Assembly: GCA_030429345.1 (NCBI GenBank)
Contig: JAUIFJ010000006.1
Span: 1 to 64,000, forward strand
Length of the DNA: 64,000 bases
Origin: a bacterium
Lineage (GTDB): Bacteria > CAIWAD01
Reading direction: 5' to 3'
Made by a program: the position numbers and the translations under genes. The notes beneath the pieces are model-generated. The model searched no databases. It saw nothing but the letters and a program-made list of their open reading frames with translations, and had not been told where the DNA came from. Shown one piece after another: positions 1 through 7,116 of this stretch; within the stretch, counting starts at the first letter, position 1; each line of letters starts with the position of its first letter.

Positions 1-217
1 GCCCGACACGCAGGATCAGGTGCCGCTCGTAATACCCGCACCGGTAGCCCTTCCGCGTTTCCGTCCGCTGATGCGGCTCCGCCCCCAGAAAGCTGGAAAA
101 CTCCGCCTCCAGAAACTTTTGCAGGACATCCCGCACCAGCTCCCGCAGAAAATCCGGGTCATCGACCAATGCCGCTTGGAGCTGTCCCTGGAAATTGGCT
201 TCATGCTGCTGGGTCAT
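1..217 (-). CDS. IS256-family transposase, N-terminal fragment
   Basis: The minus strand from ATG 217 encodes about 72 residues, beginning MTQQHEANFQGQLQ, before the window ends. The fragment contains LVRDVLQKFLEAEFSSFLG and then ETRKGYRCGYYERHL. These match the conserved N-terminus of Mutator/IS256 transposases, in which a helical segment ending in a Glu-rich turn precedes an R-x-G-YR-x-GYYxR block. A strong Shine-Dalgarno (AAGGAGG) sits 6 nt upstream of the ATG. The catalytic DDE domain lies beyond the window, so whether the copy is intact cannot be judged. Overlapping plus-strand reading frames here are shadows. Confidence 0.8.
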   Translation of the reverse strand, partial: MTQQHEANFQGQLQAALVDDPDFLRELVRDVLQKFLEAEFSSFLGAEPHQRTETRKGYRCGYYERHLILRVG

Positions 218-292
218 GGTTTCCCTCCTTAGTGATTTGGTTATGCACCACTAAAGAAGGCCATGGCCCTTCCTTTTTCAAGGGCTTAGCTG

Positions 293-318
293 CTTTTGCA
301 CAAATCTACGGACTCAAC
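293..318. repeat. IS256-type terminal inverted repeat (left end)
   Basis: The approximately 26-bp outer end of the element lies between the transposase start and the next gene. The inward-facing sequence has GAGTCCGTA, then TTTGTGC and AAAAG, the layout of IS256 terminal repeats. The partner repeat is not in the window. Confidence 0.6.
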
Positions 319-394
319 CCTCGGAATGGTTGCATATAGCTCTTGTCATTGCGTAAGAGAAGAATTCTGAATAATTAGTGAGCTGGAAGCAACA

Positions 395-449
395 GAGGGA
401 TGACGCTCGCTTTGATGTCAAATTGATATAAAAGAGAGGATGACGCTCT
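395..449 (+). promoter_or_regulatory. Direct repeat GGATGACGCTC x2 abutting the start of the HARE/GIY-YIG gene
   Basis: GGATGACGCTC occurs at 398-408 and again at 438-448, exactly 40 bp apart, each preceded by GAG(A/G). The second copy ends one base before ATG 450 and supplies the AGAGGA Shine-Dalgarno-like bases. A TATAAA at 427-432 lies between the copies. The arrangement could be an operator bound on one face of the helix (about four turns apart) or a duplication; both are inference. Confidence 0.4.
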
Positions 450-1250
450 ATGGCAAAGAATCTCCCCTGGCGAAAAGCAATTGAGAAAGTCCTTGAAGTA
501 GAGCAAGGTTCAATGCACTACAAGGATATCGCTGAGAAAGTCGTAAGTGAAGGATTGAGAACAACCATTGGTGCGACTCCTGCTGCAAGTGTCAACTCTG
601 CTATAAACACGTCAATACGAGAGGAAGGTGACGACTCACCATTTCAAGGTGTTGGTAAAGGCGAGTACATCCTAAAGAAGAAGGCTGGTGGCCTGAAGAA
701 GGCGAGTAACAGTTCCATTGCCACAGGTTCAGAATCTAGATCTGAAGTAGAAACTCCAAGTTCTGTCATTAGCTCATTCGGTATGTATTGGAGAAGAGAT
801 CGAATCTTGTGGGTTTCAAAGCCTAGAGTTCTTGGGATGCAACAGATTGGAGCCGAACACGTAGACTTCAATGAACAGAATGGAATATACCTACTCTACG
901 ATAGCAGAGAAGTGATCTATGTTGGCCGTACTACAGACAGGCCACTCGGGAGACGACTCTTCGAACATACGGTGGATAGACTATCAACCAGATGGGATCG
1001 GTTCTCTTGGTTTGGCCTTCTCCCAGTTTCAGAGAAGGGTAAGTTGGGTCCATTAGATGGTTCGTTTGAGGCTTCCAAGATTATTCCAGCATTTGAGGCA
1101 ATTCTGATAGAAGCACTAGAACCTAGGCAGAATCGTAAGCGCGGAGATGACCTTTCTGCCGTGGAGTACTTTCAAAAAGAAGACCCTGAGATCGATATAA
1201 GAAACAAGAAGGCACTACTGGCAGCTGCTATTGAAGGTCTGGCACCATAG
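450..1250 (+). CDS. HARE-HTH domain / GIY-YIG nuclease fusion protein
   Basis: 266 residues. Residues ~6-75 have the HARE-HTH pattern (WRKAIEKVLEV, MHYKDIAEKV, then SVNSAINTSI and a GKGEYIL strand), a winged-helix module known from eukaryotic chromatin factors and bacterial restriction enzymes. Residues ~78-110 are a Ser-rich linker. Residues ~143-232 form a GIY-YIG nuclease: GIY at 145-147, YVGR at 157-160, Arg168/Arg169, the catalytic-Glu context AFEAILIEALEP (Glu216) and Asn228. All family catalytic positions are therefore present. Codon use is clearly AT-richer than flanking genes, and the gene abuts an IS256 end, which suggests horizontal acquisition. A sequence-specific DNA nuclease, perhaps a stand-alone restriction or defence factor, is plausible, but no methyltransferase partner is visible. 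The function is inferred from domains only. Confidence 0.75.
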   Translation: MAKNLPWRKAIEKVLEVEQGSMHYKDIAEKVVSEGLRTTIGATPAASVNSAINTSIREEGDDSPFQGVGKGEYILKKKAGGLKKASNSSIATGSESRSEVETPSSVISSFGMYWRRDRILWVSKPRVLGMQQIGAEHVDFNEQNGIYLLYDSREVIYVGRTTDRPLGRRLFEHTVDRLSTRWDRFSWFGLLPVSEKGKLGPLDGSFEASKIIPAFEAILIEALEPRQNRKRGDDLSAVEYFQKEDPEIDIRNKKALLAAAIEGLAP

Positions 1251-1330
1251 TTTTCAATCCTACATCCATCAATTGGCTGGATTGTGAATAGATCGTTTCG
1301 GTTCTTCAGTGATCTACAAAGGATCCCCCC

Positions 1331-1876
1331 ATGCCCCGCGAACTATCCCATCTAACCCCCACCTTCCGCCCCCTTGTCGAGCAACTCCTCGCCGAGTGCG
1401 AAGCCTCCGGCTTCCCCATGCGTCCTTTCTACACCCTGAGGAGCCCCTTCGAGCAGGGCGGCCTCTGGAGGCAGTCGCGCAGCGGAGAGGAAGTGCGGGG
1501 GAAGATCGCCGAATTGAGGGCGAAGGGGGCGGCCTTCCTGGCCCATTGCATTGAGAGTGTCGGGCCGCGGGACGGGAGGCATGTGACGAATGCCATCCCC
1601 GGGATGTCCTGGCACCAGTGGGGGGAGGCCGTGGACTGCTACTGGCTGCTGGAGGGGCGCGCCGAGTGGTCCACGCGGCGGCAGGTAGGCGGGGCCAACG
1701 GCTATGCCGTATACGCCGAGAAGGCCGCCGCCCTGGGGCTGAACCCCGGAGGCCACTGGCGGTCCTTCAAGGACTGGCCCCATGTCCAGCTGCAGGCCGC
1801 GGGGAGCCCCGGAAGGGTGCACAGCCTGGAAGAGATCGACCGCGAGATGCAGCAGCGCTTCGGCAGCGAGGGCTAG
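1331..1876 (+). CDS. M15-family (VanY/endolysin-like) peptidase
   Basis: 181 residues without a signal peptide. The zinc-peptidase signature S-x-H-x2-G-x-A-x-D appears as SWHQWGEAVD (His95, Asp102), and the third ligand lies in DWPHVQL (His151). This is the arrangement of M15 D-Ala-D-Ala carboxypeptidases and phage L-Ala-D-Glu endolysins. The protein would cleave peptidoglycan cross-bridge peptides if exported or released. The lack of a leader and the position beside an IS and a foreign-looking nuclease gene make a phage or mobile origin possible, though GC content is like the host's. The start is the first ATG in a frame that is open across the signature. Confidence 0.75.
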   Translation: MPRELSHLTPTFRPLVEQLLAECEASGFPMRPFYTLRSPFEQGGLWRQSRSGEEVRGKIAELRAKGAAFLAHCIESVGPRDGRHVTNAIPGMSWHQWGEAVDCYWLLEGRAEWSTRRQVGGANGYAVYAEKAAALGLNPGGHWRSFKDWPHVQLQAAGSPGRVHSLEEIDREMQQRFGSEG

Positions 1877-1910
1877 AGTGGCGTTGCCTTCCACGGCCAC
1901 ACAGGATCCA

Positions 1911-2765
1911 ATGGAAACACGCGAAGACTACTGGGACGATCCCGTCGCCAAGGCGGCATTCATTCGCTTCCTGAAGCACATCCATGGCCTCGACCTGGGA
2001 CTCTGGGATCGCCTCGGATACTGGGACGAGGCCTACACCCCCTTCTCCTTCTTCGAAAAGGGCGAGGTCGTGGCCAGTGTCTGCCTGTATCTCATCCGCG
2101 CGCGGCTGCAGGGACGCGACGGCCATGTGGCGCAGATCTCCGGGGTCGGCACGCGCTCGGAGTATCGCCGCCAGGGCCTGAGTCGCGAATTGACTCGGCG
2201 GGCGCTGGAGTGGGCCGCGGGGCGCCATGAAGCGCTCTTCCTTTTCGCCGACGAGGAGGCGAAGCCGGTCTACCGGCGGCTGGGCTTCGAGGAGTGGCAG
2301 GACTACTTCTGGAGCACGGAAGCGGAACCCGTGCCGCCGATGCCGGGCGCCCGCCGGCTGGACATGGACTCCGTAGAGGACCGGCGCTGGATCACGGCCC
2401 TTGCCGAACGACGTTGCGCTCCTTCGGAAGAGTTCTCCTGCCTGCAGCCGAAGCTGCTGCTCTTCCACCTGCTCTACGACCGCGGCCTCGAGATCCTGCG
2501 CCTGCCCGGCAGGGACTGCGCCGTGCTCCTGCGCCGCGGCGAGGAGAAACTCCAGGTGCTGGATTTCCTCGCCGAGGAGGTACAGCCCTTCGAGGCCTGG
2601 TTCCCCTTCGTGACACGGGGCGAGCGCCGCGTCGACTTTCGGCTGCCGGTGGACAGGCTGAAACCGCCTTCCCCTGTTTTGCAGCCGGCTCGGGGCAACG
2701 ACGCCTTCGTCTCCCCCGGCTTTCCCCTGGAGCGCCCGGTCTTCCCGGCGACGATCTTCGCCTGA
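1911..2765 (+). CDS. GNAT-family N-acetyltransferase
   Basis: The frame is open further upstream, but translation most likely starts at ATG 1911 (METREDYWDD), giving 284 residues. The acetyl-CoA loop is in VGTRSEYRRQGLSRELTRRA (residues ~79-98, R-x-x-G-x-S form), followed by FADEEAKPVYRRLGF, the usual GNAT beta6-beta7 region. The C-terminal ~130 residues resemble a second, degenerate GNAT-like or substrate-specificity domain as in two-domain acetyltransferases. The substrate is unknown. The gene begins 34 bp after the peptidase gene and is followed closely by a P-loop NTPase gene, so the three may be co-transcribed. Confidence 0.75.
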   Translation: METREDYWDDPVAKAAFIRFLKHIHGLDLGLWDRLGYWDEAYTPFSFFEKGEVVASVCLYLIRARLQGRDGHVAQISGVGTRSEYRRQGLSRELTRRALEWAAGRHEALFLFADEEAKPVYRRLGFEEWQDYFWSTEAEPVPPMPGARRLDMDSVEDRRWITALAERRCAPSEEFSCLQPKLLLFHLLYDRGLEILRLPGRDCAVLLRRGEEKLQVLDFLAEEVQPFEAWFPFVTRGERRVDFRLPVDRLKPPSPVLQPARGNDAFVSPGFPLERPVFPATIFA

Positions 2766-2783
2766 GGCAACACAGGAGCCGCG

Positions 2784-2810
2784 ATGAATCATTTTCGCCA
2801 GCCAGCATGA
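2784..2810 (+). CDS. Possible 8-codon coupling mini-ORF upstream of the NTPase gene
   Basis: An AGGAG sequence lies 5 nt before ATG 2784, which opens an eight-residue frame (MNHFRQPA) whose TGA overlaps the ATG of the next gene (ATGA at 2807-2810). The downstream gene has no good Shine-Dalgarno of its own, so ribosomes finishing this mini-ORF could restart there. There is no evidence that the peptide itself matters. Confidence 0.3.
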   Translation: MNHFRQPA

Positions 2811-3358
2811 GGTGCCACCTGCGAATCGCCGTCTGCGGGGCGCATCACACCGGCAAGACGACGCTCATCGAGGCCCTCGCCGAGGCGCTGCCCGACTTCG
2901 CCGTCTACGAGGAGCCCTGGCGCAGCCTGGAGGCCGAAGGCCATCCCTTCGCCCATCCTCCGGAGCGCGGGGACTACGAGGCGCAGCTCGAACGCTCCCT
3001 GCAGGACCTGCTGGAGGCCGAAGGCGCATGCCTTTTCGAGCGCTGTCCGCTGGATCTTGTCGCCTACCTGGCCGTTCTCGAGGGCTGCGAACATCCGGAG
3101 CTGTCCATGCCATGGAGCGAGGTGGAAGCAGCCCTGGAGTGCCTGGATCTCATCGTATCTCTTCCGATTGAGAATCCGGATCCCCTGCCCCCGGGGGAGG
3201 ACACGCCCTTCGCGCCGCGAGCGGAGATCGCGGAGGTCCTGCAATCGCTGCTGCAGGAAGAGCAGGACCGATCGGGCCTGCGCCTGCTCGAAGTAAGCGG
3301 CTCTCCCGCGGAGCGCTGCCGGCAGGTGCTGGATCACATGCGGCAAATGAAGGCCTGA
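2807..3358 (+). CDS. Small P-loop NTPase / kinase-like protein (AAA_28-like)
   Basis: 183 residues. A Walker A motif GAHHTGKTTL (residues ~10-19) follows an initial beta-strand (LRIAVCG). FERCPLDLVAYLAVLEG further on resembles the lid/Walker B region of small nucleotide-kinase-like ATPases that sense nicotinamide or deoxynucleotide substrates. The start at ATG 2807 is chosen because the Walker A strand begins right after it. The longer upstream frame runs inside the GNAT gene and is spurious. The substrate is unknown; a nucleoside or metabolite kinase is one possibility. Confidence 0.65.
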   Translation: MRCHLRIAVCGAHHTGKTTLIEALAEALPDFAVYEEPWRSLEAEGHPFAHPPERGDYEAQLERSLQDLLEAEGACLFERCPLDLVAYLAVLEGCEHPELSMPWSEVEAALECLDLIVSLPIENPDPLPPGEDTPFAPRAEIAEVLQSLLQEEQDRSGLRLLEVSGSPAERCRQVLDHMRQMKA

Positions 3359-3360
3359 AG

Positions 3361-3392
3361 CGGCCCGGCGGGGCAGCGGACACGCCGGGCCG
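3361..3392. terminator. GC-rich inverted repeat between convergent genes
   Basis: CGGCCCGGCG (3361-3370) pairs with CGCCGGGCCG (3383-3392) around a 12-nt loop, midway between convergent stop codons. No T-tract follows on either strand, so it is a possible transcript-end hairpin rather than a canonical intrinsic terminator. Confidence 0.4.
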
Positions 3393-3413
3393 CCGCCCCG
3401 CCGTGTTGCACCC

Positions 3414-3653
3414 TCAGTCCAGGTCCTTCAGCGCCGCGCCGAAGTTGATGTGAAAGGGCGCGCCCTCCAGCACCAGGGCCGGGACGGACTGCACGCCGCG
3501 CTCGCGGGCCTCCGCCAGGCGGGCCTTGTGCTCGCCCAGGTGGACGATTTCCACGTCGAATCGCTGCCGGTCGAGGGCCTCGGCAACCCGGTTCTCCGCT
3601 TCCACGCACACGGGGCAGCCCGCGTGGTAGAAGATCGCCTTGCTCTTGCTCAT
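3414..3653 (-). CDS. Thioredoxin/glutaredoxin-like redox protein
   Basis: 79 residues starting at ATG 3653, preceded by AAAGGAGATCCC. A thioredoxin-fold redox site CPVC (Cys13, Cys16) follows the first strand (KAIFYHAG), and the cis-proline loop is SVPAL (Pro58). The length matches single-domain glutaredoxin/NrdH-like proteins. It is divergent from an HxlR-family regulator across a 147-bp spacer, a common arrangement in which the regulator controls the redox gene. The specific substrate is not evident. The longer frame upstream of the chosen start is non-coding. Confidence 0.8.
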   Translation of the reverse strand: MSKSKAIFYHAGCPVCVEAENRVAEALDRQRFDVEIVHLGEHKARLAEARERGVQSVPALVLEGAPFHINFGAALKDLD

Positions 3654-3800
3654 GGGATCTCCTTTCTTTGGGGCGAAACGCCCCCCTTTCATGTCGCTGT
3701 CGCCCGCCAAGATGAACCGGCGCAGCGAAGCTGCAAGAGGGCACCGGACGGTAAGGGGGGCACCAAATGGTCGGGAATGGCTGAAACAGGGCGCACAAAA

Positions 3801-4127
3801 ATGACGAAAATCTCCGAGCCTTCGCTTTATCGCCGCCTGGAAGACGTCATCGGCTGCAAATGGTCGGTCTCGGTGCTGCTCGCCATCGAGGAAGGCGTCA
3901 CACGCCCCGGCGCCCTCGAGCGCCGCATCGAGGGCATCTCGACCAAGGTGCTCTCCGAGCGCCTGCGCAAGCTGACCCGCTACAATCTTCTCGAGCGGAC
4001 CGCCTTTCCGGAAGTCCCTCCCCGCACCGAGTACACGCTGACGCCTGCCGGTCGGGAACTGGTCCTGATCCTCGACCGGATTCGCCGCCTCGACGAATCC
4101 CTGCGCGCAGGGAACGGCCTTCCGTAG
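3801..4127 (+). CDS. HxlR-family winged-helix transcriptional regulator
   Basis: 108 residues. The pattern LEDVIGCKWSVSVLLAI, GALERRIEGISTKVLSERL, then RTEYTLTPAGREL is the HxlR (MarR-like) winged helix, with recognition helix at ~40-55 and wing at ~75-85. A single cysteine (Cys19) sits at the start of the first core helix, close to the sensing cysteine of redox-active HxlR proteins such as HypR. With a divergently transcribed CPVC protein next door, redox or electrophile sensing is a reasonable inference. An in-frame ATG at 3777 could extend the N-terminus by eight residues. Confidence 0.82.
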   Translation: MTKISEPSLYRRLEDVIGCKWSVSVLLAIEEGVTRPGALERRIEGISTKVLSERLRKLTRYNLLERTAFPEVPPRTEYTLTPAGRELVLILDRIRRLDESLRAGNGLP

Positions 4128-4212
4128 CACATAGCCCGGGGGCAAAGAGGCCTTTTCGCCGCATCGCTGCCGTATACTCCTGGACGGTTGTATCACGTTC
4201 TCCATTGCCCGT

Positions 4213-4241
4213 TTGACATTCCGCATCGTTTTGACTAGTCT
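4213..4241 (+). promoter_or_regulatory. Sigma-70-type promoter of the aminotransferase gene
   Basis: A perfect -35 TTGACA (4213-4218), a 17-bp spacer and TAGTCT (4236-4241) lie about 128 bp upstream of the aminotransferase ATG, leaving a leader of ~120 nt. The same TTGACA-17-TAnnnT layout precedes the histone-like gene at 28.7 kb. Confidence 0.6.
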
Positions 4242-4368
4242 ACAGGGATCGCGACCGATTCCTGCCGCGACGCTTTTCGCTTCAGGTTCTTCCTTTCCCT
4301 GCCGGACCGCCGTCGCGCGGATCACTCCCTCCAGTCCATCACAACGCAAAGCTGCCCGGAGGACACTC

Positions 4369-5853
4369 ATGGCCATCGAAGTTCACCTGCAGACACTGCA
4401 GGCCTTGCGCGACGCGGCAGGTCCCGCGCGCACGACGGGGCTGGACGAGGAAACCCTGGGCGAGCGCCTGCAGAGGGACCGCCTGCTGCAGCAGGCGATC
4501 CACGAAGCCGGCGAGGAGCGCCAGCGGCTCACGGACGAGGAGCAGGCGCTGCTCGCTCTGCCCGAAGAGGAAGCCTGCCGGCGGGCCCAGGAGCACCTGG
4601 TCAACTTCTATCCTGCCGATGGCATCAATCCCTACATCCCGCTGGCGGCGCGCGGTCCCTGGATCGTGACGACCCATGGCGCCGTGATCCATGACAGCGG
4701 GGGCTACGGCATGCTCGGCATGGGACACAATCCGCCGGAGATCCTGGAGACGCTCGGCGCGCCGATGGCGATGGCCAACGTGATGACTCCCAGCCTGGCC
4801 CAGCGTCGCCTGGGCGAACTGATGCGCAGGGAGATCGGCCACCGTCGCGGCTCCTGCCCGCTGCCCAGGCACATCTTCCTCAACTCGGGCTCCGAGGCCG
4901 TCTCGCTGACGGCGCGCATTGTAGACATCCACGCCGCCCGCGCCACCACCTCCGGCGGCCGTCCGGACGGACGCGAGATCCGCACCCTGAGCCTGGCCGG
5001 CGGCTTCCACGGTCGCACGGAACGGCCGGCGCAGCTCAGCGAGAGCACACGCGAGGCCTACGACACGCACCTGGCCTCCTTCCGGCGGGATCCCGGCATC
5101 GACTTCGTGCCGATGAACGATCCGCAGGCGCTGCGCCGCGCCTTCGAGGAGGCCGCCGCAAAGGGCGTGTTCTACCAGGCGCTCTACATCGAACCCGTCA
5201 TGGGCGAGGGCCTTCCCGGCGTGGCCGTCACACGGGAGTTCTACGAGGCCGCCCGGGCCCTGAGCCGCGAACACGGCGCCCTGCTGGTCGTCGACTCGAT
5301 CCAGGCCGCGATCCGCGCACAGGGCTGCCTGAGCATCGTCGACTATCCCGGGTTCGAGGACTGCGAGGCCCCGGACATGGAGACTTTCTCCAAGGCCCTC
5401 AACGCGGGACAGTTCCCGCTCTCCGTGATCGCCCTCAGCGAGACCAGCGCGAAGCTCTACCGGACCGGCGTCTACGGCAACACGATGACCGGCAATCCCA
5501 AGGCCATGCGCGTCGCCTGCCACGTGCTCGCCTCGCTGGACGAGGAGCGGCGCGAGCACATCCGCCGCTCCGGCGCGGCGCTCAAGGAAGGCCTCGAGCA
5601 GCTGGCGAAGGAATACAAGGGGATCACGCGCGTGGACGGCACCGGCCTGATGGTCTGCGCCCACCTGGATCCGAAGGTCTACACGGTCAACGGCCGCGGC
5701 GGCTTCGAGGAATTCCTGCGCGTGAACGGCATCGAGATGATCCACGGCGGCGAGAACGGCCTGCGCTTCACGCCGCACTTCGCCATCGACGAGGAGGAGA
5801 TCGGGATCATCCTGGACACGGTGCGCAAGGGGCTTCGTGTACTGGCCATCTGA
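4369..5853 (+). CDS. Class III aminotransferase (PLP-dependent)
   Basis: 494 residues from ATG 4369, which follows CGGAGGACACTC. The fold-type I class III signature is visible: HIFLNSGSEAVSLTARI binds the cofactor phosphate, GGFHG follows, LLVVDSIQAAIR holds the cofactor Asp, and METFSKALNAGQFP contains the Schiff-base lysine. Relatives include ornithine, lysine and omega-amino-acid aminotransferases. The substrate cannot be assigned from sequence. The ~80-residue charged helical N-terminus is longer than in typical members. The gene stands alone with its own promoter and runs tail-to-tail with alr, only 18 bp apart. Confidence 0.85.
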   Translation: MAIEVHLQTLQALRDAAGPARTTGLDEETLGERLQRDRLLQQAIHEAGEERQRLTDEEQALLALPEEEACRRAQEHLVNFYPADGINPYIPLAARGPWIVTTHGAVIHDSGGYGMLGMGHNPPEILETLGAPMAMANVMTPSLAQRRLGELMRREIGHRRGSCPLPRHIFLNSGSEAVSLTARIVDIHAARATTSGGRPDGREIRTLSLAGGFHGRTERPAQLSESTREAYDTHLASFRRDPGIDFVPMNDPQALRRAFEEAAAKGVFYQALYIEPVMGEGLPGVAVTREFYEAARALSREHGALLVVDSIQAAIRAQGCLSIVDYPGFEDCEAPDMETFSKALNAGQFPLSVIALSETSAKLYRTGVYGNTMTGNPKAMRVACHVLASLDEERREHIRRSGAALKEGLEQLAKEYKGITRVDGTGLMVCAHLDPKVYTVNGRGGFEEFLRVNGIEMIHGGENGLRFTPHFAIDEEEIGIILDTVRKGLRVLAI

Positions 5854-5871
5854 AGAACCAACGGCGACAGA

Positions 5872-7041
5872 CTAGGACACGACCACCCGCGGAATTCGCT
5901 CGGGCAGGCGCACCAGCACTTCGTAGTTCATTTCGTCCGACATGTTGCTGAAGGAGCTGATCGAGATCTGCTGGCGCTTCTGCCTGCCGATCAGCACGAC
6001 CTCCGTGCCCGGCTTCACCTCCGGGATGCCGGTGACATCCACGGAGATCATGTTCATGTTGACCGCGCCGATGACCTGGCAGCGCCGGCCGTTGATCAGC
6101 ACGCGGCCGCGGTTGCTCAGCGCGCGGGAGAAGCCTTCCGAATAGCCCACCGGCACGATGGCCACGCGCCGCTTCTTCGTCGCCTGGTAGAAGAGGCCGT
6201 AGTTGACGAACTGCCCCGGTGTCACATCCTTGATCGCCATCACCAGGCTCTTCCAGGAGATCACGCGCTTCAGCGGATCCTTCTGCCCCAGGGCCTGCCG
6301 GCCTTCCGTTTCCATCAGGTAGCGCATGCGTACTTCCTGCGTGGGCCAGAAGCCGTAGGCGGCAATCCCGACCCGCACCTGGTCAAGGATCGCCTCCGGG
6401 TAGAAGAAGATGCCCGAGCTCGGTGAGACATGTCTCCGTCCCAGGGCCAGTCCGCGGCTGACGAAGAAACGGCAGCCTTCCTCGAAGACGCGCAACTGGT
6501 CCTGGATCCGCACGTAGTTGGCGATGTTCTCTGCGCCAGCCAGGTGCGTGCAGGTGCCCTCGATCTCGAAGCAGGCCGAATGCTCCCGCAGGATCGCGAC
6601 GATCTTCTCCCTGTCCCAGTCCTCGAGACCCAGCCGGTTCATGCCCGTTTCCAGCTCCAGGTGGATGCGTGCGGGGCGCTGCAGGCGCTCGGCGAGGCGG
6701 CGACTGGTCTTCAGCCGCTCCATGTCGAAGACGTGAAAGGCGATGCCTTCCGAGATGGCCCATTCGAGGGCTTCGTCGTTCATCTCCCCCATGACGATGA
6801 CCTGGCTGTCGGACCTGGAGAGGGCCCGCGTCACACGCCAGCCCTCCTCGGCATTGGAGGTGGCGAAGTGCCGCTGCCCGCAGGCTTCGGCAAGCGGGAC
6901 GAAGCCCTCGATGCCGTGGCCGTAGGCATTGCCCTTGACCACCAGCACCAGGCGCGACAACTCGCCGATGCGCGACTTGAGGAAGCGGAGATTGCTGCGC
7001 AGGGCGGCGCGGCTCAGCTCGATGTGGGACGTGTGATACAT
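5872..7041 (-). CDS. alr: Alanine racemase
   Basis: 389 residues; ATG 7041 is preceded by GGCAGGAGGATTC. PLP lysine Lys36 lies in VVKGNAYGHG, LETGMNRLG is the family substrate-barrel motif, and the catalytic tyrosine lies in VPVGYSEGF. NMNMISVDVTG corresponds to the usual VSMD-type loop of the C-terminal beta domain. It interconverts L- and D-alanine for peptidoglycan precursors in the cytoplasm. The length is normal. It follows a split histidine-kinase gene by about 75 bp on the same strand. Confidence 0.93.
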   Translation of the reverse strand: MYHTSHIELSRAALRSNLRFLKSRIGELSRLVLVVKGNAYGHGIEGFVPLAEACGQRHFATSNAEEGWRVTRALSRSDSQVIVMGEMNDEALEWAISEGIAFHVFDMERLKTSRRLAERLQRPARIHLELETGMNRLGLEDWDREKIVAILREHSACFEIEGTCTHLAGAENIANYVRIQDQLRVFEEGCRFFVSRGLALGRRHVSPSSGIFFYPEAILDQVRVGIAAYGFWPTQEVRMRYLMETEGRQALGQKDPLKRVISWKSLVMAIKDVTPGQFVNYGLFYQATKKRRVAIVPVGYSEGFSRALSNRGRVLINGRRCQVIGAVNMNMISVDVTGIPEVKPGTEVVLIGRQKRQQISISSFSNMSDEMNYEVLVRLPERIPRVVVS

Positions 7042-7116
7042 GAATCCTCCTGCCTCTTCGTCGACATGGCCAAAATGTCCACAAACAGACAGGGATCCAA
7101 GCCCTTGCCCGGCTTT

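Larger units (their letters stand above)
1..318 (-). mobile_element. IS256-family insertion sequence, one end (truncated by window start)
   Basis: A minus-strand transposase start lies about 75 bp inside a terminal sequence typical of the IS256 (Mutator) family. Read outward on the plus strand the end contains CTTTTGCACAAATCTACGG at 293-311. This resembles published IS256-type terminal inverted repeats, which carry a GTCCGTA block followed by TTGTG-AAAA when read inward. The other end and the target duplication are outside the window, so the exact boundary (316-320) is an estimate. Confidence 0.75.

Noticed and set aside
4339-5778. 479-residue minus-strand frame opposite the aminotransferase
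   Set aside because: Antisense shadow; the plus-strand gene carries all PLP motifs and a promoter.
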